From NCBI RefSeq assembly GCF_014230145.1, contig NZ_JACHVC010000012.1, forward strand, positions 377,001-441,000: 64,000 bases of DNA, read 5' to 3'. Each line of letters begins with the position of its first letter. Position 1 is the stretch's first letter. The notes under the pieces were generated by a model, which was not told the DNA's origin, made no database searches, and saw nothing but the letters and a program-made list of their open reading frames with translations. This document shows, one piece after another, positions 9,175 through 18,262 of the stretch. Position numbers and translations under genes: made by a program. This stretch comes from Pelagicoccus albus (GTDB taxonomy: Bacteria; Verrucomicrobiota; Verrucomicrobiia; Opitutales; Opitutaceae).

Positions 9175-11801
9175 GCCAAGCCTCGCAAGATCTAGGACTA
9201 TTCCTCAGCCTTCTCCACCGATTCGGCATTCGGTATTGGCTGAGGCACTGGCCCAAGTTGGCCTTGCTGGTATCCATCGTGGGCTTAGGCACAGGAGCTT
9301 TCCTCGCAATCGGCCTCGCGAATCGCGCCGCAACAAACAGCTTCGACCGTTTCGCCCAAACCGTATCCGGCCAAAGTCAAATTGTCGTAACTGCAGCGGT
9401 CGGCGATCTCTCTCTCAACGATCTCAAGCGGATGCGTATCGCCCTTTTGGACACCGAAGCCACGCTCGCTCCCCAAATAATTTCATCCGTGCGGCTTGCT
9501 ACGCAGAGCTCACCGACTGACAAGCCCAAAGATCAATCTCCAGTTTTTACTGTAATTGGAACCGACCTGCTCGCCGCATCGAATTTCCTGATACGAAACG
9601 ATGCGAGCTCCTCATTTCTAGAAACCTCGCTTGGAACGGATTCGGGCGGTCCACTCTCTGAGAGCCGTAAAGGTGTCTACGCCCAAGCTGAAACTTCTTT
9701 TGCCTACGGCTGGGATTCCGAGTCGACCCTCCGTTTTTACCTCGATGACAAGCTGGTCGAGCTTCCCTGGTTGGGAGAGCTGCCTACTCTCGAAGGCGAT
9801 CGGCAGGCCGGGGCAAATGTTCTGGTTATGGATTGGCGATGGCTAAGCGAACTCCAAAACAAACCACTGCACGCCGATCGCGTGGACATAGTTTGGTCGG
9901 ATAAATTGCGTTCGGATGCGGCAACCGAAGAGGCTTTAACCCTGCTGACGCAGGCCAACAGCGGAAATTGGGTAATTGAATCCCAAGATCAGCGCCAGCA
10001 GACGGGGGCAACAATGACCTTGGCCCTGCGCATGAACCTGCGAGCCCTGTCTGCCCTCTCTCTTCTCGTAGCCATTTGCTTACTCTTTCAGGCCATGGAT
10101 AGTGCCGTCGCCCGGAGGCAGAGCGAAATCGCGACCTTGCACTCGCTCGGCGTATCCACACGGCTTACACGGCTACTCTGGTTCGCAGATTCCCTCATTG
10201 TAGGAGCAGGCGGAGGGACTCTGGGCCTAGCGTTGGGTTACTTGATGGCTCAGTTTTCGACGAAATTGGTAACACAAACCGTGAACACTCTGTACTACAA
10301 AACGGGTGAAGCGGCTCTAACCTTTTCATGGAGCGAGGCCGCTCTCGCCTGGATCCTAACCGTGGTTTTCTGTGCATTGGCAGGTTGGTGGCCAGCTCGC
10401 CAAGCCGCGAAATCTCCCCTGATCGAAACCATGCGGACCGGACCGAACCGCTCCACTTACTCGCGCAGCTCTTACCTTTTAGCGAGCTTGGCCTTCGCCA
10501 TACTATCTGTAGTCGCATACAAGATACCGCCACTGGAGGCAGCGAATGGGCATTATGTACCAGTAGGCGGATACACAATGGCGATCACGCTTATCGGCCT
10601 GATCGCCAGCCTGAGCTGTGTTGTTCTGGAATCAGCCGGAGCAATAAGTTCTCTAAAATTGGGAACTGCCAGCAGCCTGAAGATCGCTCTTAGCCAGTTC
10701 AGAATGCCGGTCACGCGCCATCGACTTGCCCTAGGGGGAGTAACGATTTCTGTCGGCATGACCGCTGCGATGATTTTCCTGATCGGCAGCTTTGAATCAA
10801 CGGTCAGATCCTGGATAACAAGCACCTTGCAGGCGGATTTATTTATTCGCCCCAAAGCCGTGAGCTCCTCCCATGACGCCCCTACGATTTCTCTCGAGAC
10901 CTTGAGGCTGATCAGCTCAAAGGAGCAAATTAGCGACATAGGGGTCATCCACATGAAACCGATTCGTATCCAGAATCTTTCGACCTATGTGATTGGATAC
11001 GACACCGACTACATCAACCGAATCGATCACACAACCTGGATAAAACGGCCCGATCGACTGCTAGACCTGAAGGACGGTAAGACGGCGATCATCAACGAAT
11101 CCTTCGCCAGCCGATTCAAAAAATCAGTTGGAGACACGGTGGAAACACATTCTCCAGACGGGCTTCGACAATTTCGAGTCATTGGCATCATGGCGGACTA
11201 CGGAAACGAAAATGGGAGTCTCGGCATTGACCAAGAGGCCTTCAAAGAACTCACCGGCGAAACCCGTCCTCGGGCAATCGCACTGCACGCCAAGACCCCA
11301 GATCAAATCGACTCGCTCGCCAAAGAACTCGAAGAAGAGCACCCGGGTCTAAACATCATGACGAATCGCTGGCTGCGGGAAGAAACGCTGAGAATCTTCA
11401 ACCGCGTCTTCTCTATCACCTACGCCTTGGAAGCGATAGGCTTACTCATTTCAGTGGTGGGCCTCGGGTCCATGCTTGCGTCTCTGCTTATCGAGCGGAG
11501 AGGCGAGATCGACACCCTGAAGCGAATCGGTTTTGGGTCTAAAGAAATTGCCCGCAGCACCCTTTTCGAAGGCTTGGTGCTCGCCGCAATCGGGATACTA
11601 TCCGGCCTAATACTCGGCGTCTGTTTGGGACTCATACTTGTATATATCATCAACAAACAATCCTTCGGATGGACTTTAAGCGTATCCATTCCTTGGGCAT
11701 CACTAATGGGCTTGAGCTTTCTATCACTAATGGGAGCAGGTGTCGTATCTTACTTCGTGGGCTTGTGGAGCTCTAGACAACCCATGCAAATCGAGGAATG
11801 A
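9171..11801 (+). CDS. FtsX-family ABC permease, double-domain (AttF/AttG-like fusion)
   Basis: An 876-residue membrane protein with one helix near residues 27-47 and a periplasmic region to about 280. A first FtsX helix set follows (about 285-410, with RRQSEIATLHSLGVSTRLTR), then a second half with its own periplasmic region and a final FtsX set (about 745-865, with ERRGEIDTLKRIGFGSKEIA). The repeated architecture matches permeases that carry out in one chain what AttF and AttG do as two proteins. It overlaps its neighbours by four bases on both sides. Predicted to work with the ATPase and the AttH-like protein in moving or sensing a lipid or hydrophobic molecule in the envelope; the substrate is unknown. 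Confidence 0.85.
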   Translation: MSQASQDLGLFLSLLHRFGIRYWLRHWPKLALLVSIVGLGTGAFLAIGLANRAATNSFDRFAQTVSGQSQIVVTAAVGDLSLNDLKRMRIALLDTEATLAPQIISSVRLATQSSPTDKPKDQSPVFTVIGTDLLAASNFLIRNDASSSFLETSLGTDSGGPLSESRKGVYAQAETSFAYGWDSESTLRFYLDDKLVELPWLGELPTLEGDRQAGANVLVMDWRWLSELQNKPLHADRVDIVWSDKLRSDAATEEALTLLTQANSGNWVIESQDQRQQTGATMTLALRMNLRALSALSLLVAICLLFQAMDSAVARRQSEIATLHSLGVSTRLTRLLWFADSLIVGAGGGTLGLALGYLMAQFSTKLVTQTVNTLYYKTGEAALTFSWSEAALAWILTVVFCALAGWWPARQAAKSPLIETMRTGPNRSTYSRSSYLLASLAFAILSVVAYKIPPLEAANGHYVPVGGYTMAITLIGLIASLSCVVLESAGAISSLKLGTASSLKIALSQFRMPVTRHRLALGGVTISVGMTAAMIFLIGSFESTVRSWITSTLQADLFIRPKAVSSSHDAPTISLETLRLISSKEQISDIGVIHMKPIRIQNLSTYVIGYDTDYINRIDHTTWIKRPDRLLDLKDGKTAIINESFASRFKKSVGDTVETHSPDGLRQFRVIGIMADYGNENGSLGIDQEAFKELTGETRPRAIALHAKTPDQIDSLAKELEEEHPGLNIMTNRWLREETLRIFNRVFSITYALEAIGLLISVVGLGSMLASLLIERRGEIDTLKRIGFGSKEIARSTLFEGLVLAAIGILSGLILGVCLGLILVYIINKQSFGWTLSVSIPWASLMGLSFLSLMGAGVVSYFVGLWSSRQPMQIEE

Positions 11802-12895
11802 GAACAAGACTACTCACTGTATTGATCTCCAGTTTATTGCTGCTCGCCAACTTACTTGGTGAGTCACGTTTCAAGGCGACGAATCGGGACGGATACAAAA
11901 TAGCTGTGCCAGGCGTTGAACTTGCGTTCCCTGAGGATCATGGAAGTCACCCCGACTTCAAAACGGAATGGTGGTACATTACCGGTCACCTTGATAACAA
12001 GAAGCGAGACCTAGGCTTCCAAATAACCTTCTTCCGATCTGCAAACCGCGATTCCGATGCCCAAGACCTAGAACAAGTCTACATGGCACACGCAGCGATA
12101 GTGGATAAATCAACAGGAAAATTCATTCATGAAGAAAGGCTTAACTCGGCAGATTGGAACGCGGACGCGAAAACGGGAGAACTGTCGGCTTACAATGGGA
12201 ACTGGTATCTCCGTATGATCGATTCGGATACCGAAACGATGAAAACAAGATTTTCGCTCGAAGGTTTCGGCGCTCTCGAACTCGTTCTCTCCCCTGCCAA
12301 AGACAAGGTCTTGTTTGGTGAAAACGGATTCTCGAAAAAGGGCAACGAAGTGGGTGCTGCGAGCTACTACATCACATTTCCACGCCTCAATGTGTCTGGC
12401 TTCTTCACGGATTCGGGAGAAAAAGAGCCTCTAGAGGGCGTCGCGTGGATGGACCACGAATTTAGCTCCAGCCAATTGACCGAGGAACAAATTGGTTGGA
12501 ACTGGAGCAGCATCATTCTAGATGATGGAACAGAAATCATGGCCTACGTCATGCGGCGAGAAGATGGGCAAGCCGACCCAAATTCAAAGCTCACCTTGAT
12601 CGACAAAGACGGATCAAAAACCGAGCTCTCTAGCGAACAGTTCACATGGGACCCAGAGCGATCTTGGGAAAGCCAAAGCTCCACAGCGCGCTACCCCGTG
12701 GAATATGAAATCCGCTTCGACTCTAAGACCATAATCGTTCGTCCAGTAACTGACGATCAAGAATTGAGAGGGCGTATCGGCGACTTCGTCTATTGGGAAG
12801 GGGCCGGAACGGTATTCGACGAATCAGGACAGAAGATCGGAAAAGCGTACACCGAGTTAACTGGCTACTCGGAAAGTCTGTACGGGAAGTTCTGA
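11798..12895 (+). CDS. AttH/CrtC-like lipocalin-fold secreted protein
   Basis: A 365-residue protein with a signal peptide (MRTRLLTVLISSLLLLANLL). The motifs FPEDHGSHPDFKTEWWYITG, FQITFFRS and EGVAWMDHEFSSSQL are characteristic of the AttH family, which is related to carotenoid 1,2-hydratase (CrtC). Its start overlaps the permease stop by four bases. In known att-type operons this protein accompanies an FtsX-type transporter. Since no carotenoid genes are nearby, a role in handling a hydrophobic envelope molecule is likelier than carotenoid hydration. A hairpin-forming repeat follows 10 bases after the stop. Confidence 0.85.
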   Translation: MRTRLLTVLISSLLLLANLLGESRFKATNRDGYKIAVPGVELAFPEDHGSHPDFKTEWWYITGHLDNKKRDLGFQITFFRSANRDSDAQDLEQVYMAHAAIVDKSTGKFIHEERLNSADWNADAKTGELSAYNGNWYLRMIDSDTETMKTRFSLEGFGALELVLSPAKDKVLFGENGFSKKGNEVGAASYYITFPRLNVSGFFTDSGEKEPLEGVAWMDHEFSSSQLTEEQIGWNWSSIILDDGTEIMAYVMRREDGQADPNSKLTLIDKDGSKTELSSEQFTWDPERSWESQSSTARYPVEYEIRFDSKTIIVRPVTDDQELRGRIGDFVYWEGAGTVFDESGQKIGKAYTELTGYSESLYGKF

Positions 12896-12902
12896 TACGA
12901 GA

Positions 12903-12960
12903 AAGGCCGTAGTACCGTCCACGGCTTCATTCAAAGAATGTCGCCTCCGGCACTACGACC
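12903..12960. repeat. REP-like imperfect inverted repeat between convergent genes
   Basis: The outer arms 12905-12917 and 12948-12960 pair at 11 of 13 positions, and an inner hairpin CATTC-AAA-GAATG spans 12928-12940. The element is GC-rich, has no T tract and lies between convergent genes. It resembles repetitive extragenic palindromes more than a simple terminator. Another sequence sharing ACCGTC(C/T)ACG occurs near 23810, but no second full copy was seen in the window. Confidence 0.4.
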
Positions 12961-13007
12961 CTACATACCCCGTAACAATACTACAAAAAACTTACTAACG
13001 AAATTGG

Positions 13008-13361
13008 TTAAGCGGTTTGATTCAGAACTCGCAGTTCATTCTCGAGATTCCTAAGCGCTAAGAGAGCCGCCGAGCGCTTGGCAAAAGCCCTGTACGGCTC
13101 CGCTTCTTCGCGCAGGTGGCTGACGTAGGAGAGGAGAACGGCCAGACCGCTGCGACCTTTCTCCACTAGCTGACGCATTGATGGAATTTCCTGAACTACC
13201 ATCGCCCGAAAGCCCATCGGTAGCCAAGTTTCGCACATCGTGGCATCTAGCAGACCCGCAAGTTGTCGCAACAAAGAGTCGGCGGCTGTTTCGGACTGTC
13301 GCTCGAAACGAATGATTTCATCGTTTTCGACTCTCGTTCCTTTCACAGCGTGCGTGCTCAT
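13008..13361 (-). CDS. Small hypothetical protein, helical
   Basis: A 117-residue protein I do not recognise. It is mostly helical and soluble in character, with a hydrophobic centre (SLLRQLAGLLDATMCETWLP) and a charged C-terminal helix ending LENELRVLNQTA; no signal peptide. The ATG at 13361 is chosen over one 18 codons upstream because AAAGGA lies seven bases before it. It is a single gene, convergent with the AttH-like gene and divergent from the FG-GAP lipoprotein. Confidence 0.6.
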   Translation of the reverse strand: MSTHAVKGTRVENDEIIRFERQSETAADSLLRQLAGLLDATMCETWLPMGFRAMVVQEIPSMRQLVEKGRSGLAVLLSYVSHLREEAEPYRAFAKRSAALLALRNLENELRVLNQTA

Positions 13362-13615
13362 TTGGTTTCCTTTCAATTGTTTTTGCGACGTCCGAGAAAC
13401 CGTATCTCTGGACACAACAAGTTTAGCACTGGCTGCGCCAAAATCGGATCCAGCTTCTGTAATTTGTTGGTAAAATAATTCGCCCTTCTTTCGTATTCAC
13501 GTACTGCGGACATTTAAGCAGCCTTACGGGTCAATTTTACGCACAACTATTCAATAAGAGTTACAGCGCTTAAAACTTGCTCGCCAAGCGGGTCTGAAAA
13601 ACAATCCGAGGCCCT

Positions 13616-14908
13616 ATGAGATCACCCCGTTCTATCTGGAACCCCTCTCCTTATCTCGTGATTGCGAGCCTTGCACTCTCGGCCTGCGCTCCGTCGGAAA
13701 AGGACATCAAGCTCCCACCTCCCCCCGAGGAAACAACCTTGGTGGACTTGGATCGCTTTGTGGGGGAAGAAATCGGAGTCCCGATCGGCGATGCCCGTCC
13801 ATGGGTAACGCACCTTCGAAGTGTCGACCTCGATCAGGATGGCAGGCTAGACCTCATCGGTTGCGAGGCGAAAGACAGCGAGGTCGTCTGGCTCCGTCAG
13901 CTCGAGGATGGAAACTTCAACGAAATCCTGATCGCTCCAAACGCCCAGGCCCCCGTGCATGCCGAAGCCTACGATATGGACGCGGATGGAGACCTCGACG
14001 TCCTCGTATCATGCATGAACATTGTCTTCCCAAACAATGACAAGATTGGGACCCTCATGGTACTGGAGAACGATGGTAGCCAAAATTTCACCCAGCGTAT
14101 TCTGTTGGAGAACGTGGATCGGGTAACGGATGCTCGAGCCGCTGATTTTGACAAGGATGGAGATCTCGATATCGCGGTGGGCCAGTTCGGCTACGACCAA
14201 GGAGAGGTTCGTTGGCTCCGGAATTTAGGAGATTGGAAATTCGAGTCCGAAGTCGTCTTGAGCCTATCTGGCACCATCAATGTAACCGTAGATGACTATA
14301 CAGGTGACGGATGGCTCGATTTCGCAGCGATCGTCTCACAGCAGTGGGAAGAAATCCACTTATTCGAGAACGACCGCAATGGCGGCTTTTTGAAGAGCCG
14401 AGTAATCTGGGGCTCGACCAATGACGACTATGCTTCCTCCGGCATGACCTCAGGAGACTTGAACCGCGACGGGAAGCCAGACCTTATTTTCACTAACGGT
14501 GACGGATTCGGACCCAATGCGGTTCCAGGCCCACGTCCATGGCACGGCGTGCAATGGCTCGAGAATAAAGGAAATGGCTTTTTCAAATACCACCGAATCG
14601 CCGACCTAGGAGGTGCCTACAGCCCAGAAATCGTGGATATCGACGACGATGGCGATATGGACGTCATCGCACTCTCCAGTTTCAACGATTGGGCGAATCC
14701 GAAAGCCGAATCCATGGTTCTCTACGAGAACGACGGACGCATGAACTTCCAAGCAATTGTACTCGCCCACGACCCGATTCAGCTACTTACAGTTGATACC
14801 GGAGTATACGACTCCAGCGGACGGCAGAGTATTGTCACAGGCGGGCTGCACGCCTACCAGCCTTACGAGCGCATGAGCCGCTTCATGATTTGGCGTCCTA
14901 ACAAATAG
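13616..14908 (+). CDS. FG-GAP/VCBS-repeat lipoprotein
   Basis: A 430-residue lipoprotein with lipobox LSAC and acylated Cys24. At least six FG-GAP-type calcium motifs follow (DLDQDGRLDL, DMDADGDLDV, DFDKDGDLDI, DYTGDGWLDF, DLNRDGKPDL, DIDDDGDMDV), enough for a seven-bladed beta-propeller. Proteins of this kind are exposed on the envelope and bind ligands or partner proteins. The TPR gene starts 28 bases downstream on the same strand and is probably in the same operon, so the two products may form a surface complex. Confidence 0.85.
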   Translation: MRSPRSIWNPSPYLVIASLALSACAPSEKDIKLPPPPEETTLVDLDRFVGEEIGVPIGDARPWVTHLRSVDLDQDGRLDLIGCEAKDSEVVWLRQLEDGNFNEILIAPNAQAPVHAEAYDMDADGDLDVLVSCMNIVFPNNDKIGTLMVLENDGSQNFTQRILLENVDRVTDARAADFDKDGDLDIAVGQFGYDQGEVRWLRNLGDWKFESEVVLSLSGTINVTVDDYTGDGWLDFAAIVSQQWEEIHLFENDRNGGFLKSRVIWGSTNDDYASSGMTSGDLNRDGKPDLIFTNGDGFGPNAVPGPRPWHGVQWLENKGNGFFKYHRIADLGGAYSPEIVDIDDDGDMDVIALSSFNDWANPKAESMVLYENDGRMNFQAIVLAHDPIQLLTVDTGVYDSSGRQSIVTGGLHAYQPYERMSRFMIWRPNK

Positions 14909-14936
14909 TCACCATTACTACCCCAATCTTTCATTC

Positions 14937-16370
14937 GTGAAGAAGTTAGCCATTCCCCTCTCCCTAATCGCCATAGCGGCAGTCGCCACTGTTGGCTTTC
15001 TGCTGATACAAAAGGCAGCCAAGACAAAAGCCCTGATTGCCGAGGCCGTACCCGAAATCCCTGCAAGCAAGATACAACCCGAGGAACTGCTCCAGCGCGT
15101 AAAAAAATCTAGCGAACAAGCTAAAGAGGGACCTGAAGAACTGGAGGGATTGAAAGAGCTCAGTCGCCTCTACCACGCCAACGGACTTACTAATGAAGCC
15201 TGGAAGTGCTACGCCACCCTGATCGTGGCCGACCCTTCAGAACCTCGCTGGCCCTATCAGCTTGGCCGCATTCTTGCCGGCTACGGAAGGCTTGAGGAAG
15301 CAACGCCTCTTTTCGAAAAGACCGTCGATCTCGCCCCCGACTACTTACCTGCTCGTATTCGCCTCGGCGATACACTGCTAAAGCAAAACCTCACCAAAGA
15401 AGCTGGCAAGGTCTACCAAGGCGTCCTCTCAAAAGATGAATCAAATGCCTACGCCTTGGTCGGAGTTGCCCGCGTGGCAATCGCGGATGGCGACTGGCAA
15501 TTAGCCAGAAAGCATCTGGAGCAATCGGTTCAGGCGACCAATTTCCAGATCGGTGCCGATTTGCTGGGTGATGTCTATAAGCAGCTTGGTCTAAGCGGCA
15601 AAGAACGGATCGTTCTGCAAAACATGGAATGGGGAAGCTACGCGGACATCCCCGACCCATGGTCTTTGACGCTCATGGACGACTGCTACGACGCGTACCA
15701 AGTTTCCATCGCTGGGGGCTGGGTCGCTCACCAAGGCGACAAGCGCACTGGGTTTCGCTACATAAAAAGAGCCGCCGACTTGGATCCGAATACTGCCATC
15801 TACCAGTATCAATTAGCAGGTGCCTATATGGATCTCAACGACCCGGAGAATGCGGAAATCCACTTCCGCCGCTGCGTCGAAATCCAGCCCAGTTTTGGCG
15901 ATGCCTGGCTGGCCTTGATCAGTATCGCCAGAGATCGAAACAGCCCTACTTCCGCTCGAAGAATTCTGGAGGAAGGCCTCAAAGCCGCTCCCGAGTCGCC
16001 CTCTCTCAATATCGAAAAGGGCAACGTACTCGTCGCTCAAAGGCAGTTCGAAAAAGCCTACCCATACTTTCATCGCTCCATTGAGCTTCGCTCCCATGAA
16101 GCGGGAGGATTCATCGCCTTAGCCCAAGCATATATTAAAGAAGGCCGCATCGAAGAAGGTATGGAGCAAATGCGGGAGGCGCTCGTCCGCGAACCGGCCA
16201 ACCCCATCGTGCTCTCTTCCATGGCATTTGATGCCATCATGAAATCCGACAAAAGCGCCGCCGACAAATGGTTTAAACGTATTCGGCAACAAGCGCGTTT
16301 CCTGCCCGAGGACCTCAATCGCATCGAAAGCATGTATTTCGAGGTCTTCGGAACCGCAGCTCCTAAGTAA
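14937..16370 (+). CDS. Membrane-anchored TPR protein
   Basis: A 477-residue protein beginning at a GTG codon. The first 25 residues form a single helix or uncleaved signal (PLSLIAIAAVATVGFLLI). The rest is made of tetratricopeptide repeats, for example WPYQLGRILAGYGRLEEATP, AEIHFRRCVEIQPSFGDAWL and GGFIALAQAYIKEGRIEEGM. It is a protein-interaction scaffold facing the periplasm. It follows the FG-GAP lipoprotein by 28 bases. Its stop abuts the stop of the convergent kinase gene with no spacer. No ribosome site is evident, so the start is moderately certain. Confidence 0.8.
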   Translation: MKKLAIPLSLIAIAAVATVGFLLIQKAAKTKALIAEAVPEIPASKIQPEELLQRVKKSSEQAKEGPEELEGLKELSRLYHANGLTNEAWKCYATLIVADPSEPRWPYQLGRILAGYGRLEEATPLFEKTVDLAPDYLPARIRLGDTLLKQNLTKEAGKVYQGVLSKDESNAYALVGVARVAIADGDWQLARKHLEQSVQATNFQIGADLLGDVYKQLGLSGKERIVLQNMEWGSYADIPDPWSLTLMDDCYDAYQVSIAGGWVAHQGDKRTGFRYIKRAADLDPNTAIYQYQLAGAYMDLNDPENAEIHFRRCVEIQPSFGDAWLALISIARDRNSPTSARRILEEGLKAAPESPSLNIEKGNVLVAQRQFEKAYPYFHRSIELRSHEAGGFIALAQAYIKEGRIEEGMEQMREALVREPANPIVLSSMAFDAIMKSDKSAADKWFKRIRQQARFLPEDLNRIESMYFEVFGTAAPK

Positions 16371-17996
16371 CTAGTTTCTCGCTCGCTGCCGGTTTTGGCA
16401 GGCCGAGCGCAGGCAGGCTCTGATGTTGTCCGAAGACAGAGGTTTCGCAATCAGGGCATCGATTTCCAGCTCATCGCATTTGGACCGGACATCCGCTGTG
16501 ATAGTCGCAGTGATTGCTGCTAGGTAAGGGCGTTCCACGCCTCGGCGTGACACACAGTCCACAAGTCGTTCCGCGGTTTCGAAGCCATCTAATTCCGGCA
16601 TACGTACGTCGATAAACACGATGTCAAAGCACTCATCGCAGCTAAGCCGGAGAGCTTCACGTCCATCCGAGGCCTCCTTGGGCTCGTAGCCGAGCTTGGT
16701 AAAGGACGCCATCAGGAAGCTGCGTTCCAGTGGGCTATCCTCCACCACTAAAACCGACAACGGATAGGCCTCAGCAAAACGGCTGGACAAATCAAAATTG
16801 TCCTCATTCAGAACTTGCTCGATCTCGCTACCGAGGCGGCAATCAATGGTGAACGAGAAGACAGATCCGCAGCCCACCTCGCTTTCCACCCTTATCTCTC
16901 CGCCCAAAATCTTCACGAGGCGCTGACTGATAGCCAAGCCCAGACCAGTGCCTTGGTAACGGCGACTGTAGGAGGAATCAACTTGGGTAAAGGTCTCGAA
17001 AATCGTATCCAGATTCTTACGAGCGATACCAATCCCCGTGTCACTAACACTGAACTCTATCACCCCGTCCCTCGCCATTCTGACATGTATCCGCACCTCG
17101 CCCTGAGGTGTAAACTTAACGGCGTTACCTACCAGATTCATCAAGATCTGCCGCAGGCACTGGGCATCCGAAACAATATCCTTCGGGATATCCGGAGCAA
17201 TCTCTACCGCTAACATCAACCCCTTCTTGCGAGCGTCGTAAGCAACAACGCTCAAAACGGAGGAGACGATATCTCGCGGACTAAAAACATCAGGCGATAA
17301 CTCCAAGCCTCCCGCTTCGATTTTGCTGATATCTAAAACGTCCCCGATCAGTGTTACCTGATTTTCAGCACACTGCTTCATCATCGCCAGCAAATCCTGA
17401 GCTTGCGGCTTTTCGCAAAGGCTCTCCAGCAAGTTGATACCGCCTAGGATACCGTTCATGGGAGTACGAAACTCGTGGCTCATTACGGCGAGAAAATCAC
17501 TTTTCGCCTGGGACGCTGCTTCGGCTCTTTGCTTTGCTTCGGTGAGTTCAAGGAATAGACGAAAGCGTTCAATCGAGTGGTTGATAGTACGTTCCAAAGC
17601 GAGCCCGTTAAGCCCGTTTTTCCAAAGAAATTCTTGAACCCCTAGCTGCATAAGCTCACGCGCCAGATCTTCATCCTCCAAGCTACTCAACACGAGAACG
17701 GGACAGGGAGATTTGTCCAAGAATTGCGAGAGCACTTCCTTTTCAACCGTCGTCGACAAACCCAAATCGAGCAGAACCACATCAAAAACACTTTCCTCCA
17801 ACAAGTGCACCGCCTCCGCGTAGGTCTTAGCCAAGGTCAGCGAATATTCGCACCGGAGATTCTTAACCTTCAAAAGTTTGCTGAGAAATTCTCGATCGAT
17901 CTCGGAATCCTGCAAAAGGAGCACTCGATGGCTTTCGTCCGACGATCTGCCGGACCACCCGTCTTTTACCCCAACTGCCTCTTTGGACTTTAGCAT
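16371..17996 (-). CDS. Hybrid histidine kinase with N- and C-terminal receiver domains
   Basis: A 541-residue soluble protein. An N-terminal receiver (residues 24-135, phospho-acceptor Asp77 in LLDLGLS) is followed by a short coiled linker, then a HisKA domain with His174 ([10 protein letters not shown]). The HATPase_c domain carries [19 protein letters not shown] and GTGLGLAIS, and a C-terminal receiver has Asp463 ([13 protein letters not shown]) and the Lys of AKPLS. No membrane helix or sensor domain is present, so it probably acts inside a phosphorelay and takes input through its first receiver. The frame is open to 18092, but the ATG at 17996 has GGGAG about nine bases upstream. No cognate regulator is adjacent. 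Confidence 0.85.
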   Translation of the reverse strand: MLKSKEAVGVKDGWSGRSSDESHRVLLLQDSEIDREFLSKLLKVKNLRCEYSLTLAKTYAEAVHLLEESVFDVVLLDLGLSTTVEKEVLSQFLDKSPCPVLVLSSLEDEDLARELMQLGVQEFLWKNGLNGLALERTINHSIERFRLFLELTEAKQRAEAASQAKSDFLAVMSHEFRTPMNGILGGINLLESLCEKPQAQDLLAMMKQCAENQVTLIGDVLDISKIEAGGLELSPDVFSPRDIVSSVLSVVAYDARKKGLMLAVEIAPDIPKDIVSDAQCLRQILMNLVGNAVKFTPQGEVRIHVRMARDGVIEFSVSDTGIGIARKNLDTIFETFTQVDSSYSRRYQGTGLGLAISQRLVKILGGEIRVESEVGCGSVFSFTIDCRLGSEIEQVLNEDNFDLSSRFAEAYPLSVLVVEDSPLERSFLMASFTKLGYEPKEASDGREALRLSCDECFDIVFIDVRMPELDGFETAERLVDCVSRRGVERPYLAAITATITADVRSKCDELEIDALIAKPLSSDNIRACLRSACQNRQRARN

Positions 17997-18208
17997 AAAA
18001 CCATGCTCCCGTACGAGACCCCCCATAGTAGCTAGGAGGAATATCCTAATCGAGAGTATGATTTTAGTACACTCCTTTTGCTGAAATCGCAATGCCTAGG
18101 ACGCAGATGAATCAATTCTTATCACGAGTTTTAAGCTTTCTGCCAGATTGTTAGAAAATGGGTAATCAGATAGTTCTCGCGACCAGAGCGAGCCTCCATC
18201 TACTCTCC

Positions 18209-18246
18209 CTCAAATTGAGCGAATGCTACGCATTCAGAGCAGCTCT
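18209..18246. promoter_or_regulatory. Three short palindromes in the larE leader
   Basis: CTCAA-A-TTGAG (18209-18219), GAATGC-TAC-GCATTC (18221-18235) and AGAGC-A-GCTCT (18236-18246) follow one another directly, ending 16 bases before the larE start. They could be operator half-sites or leader hairpins. There is no known motif match. Confidence 0.3.
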
Positions 18247-18262
18247 CTCTCGTTAAGAAAGT

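Noticed and set aside
11798-12895. Carotenoid 1,2-hydratase as the functional call for the CrtC-like protein
   Set aside because: No other carotenoid genes are in the window and the operon is that of an AttH-type transporter, so the family name is given without the reaction.
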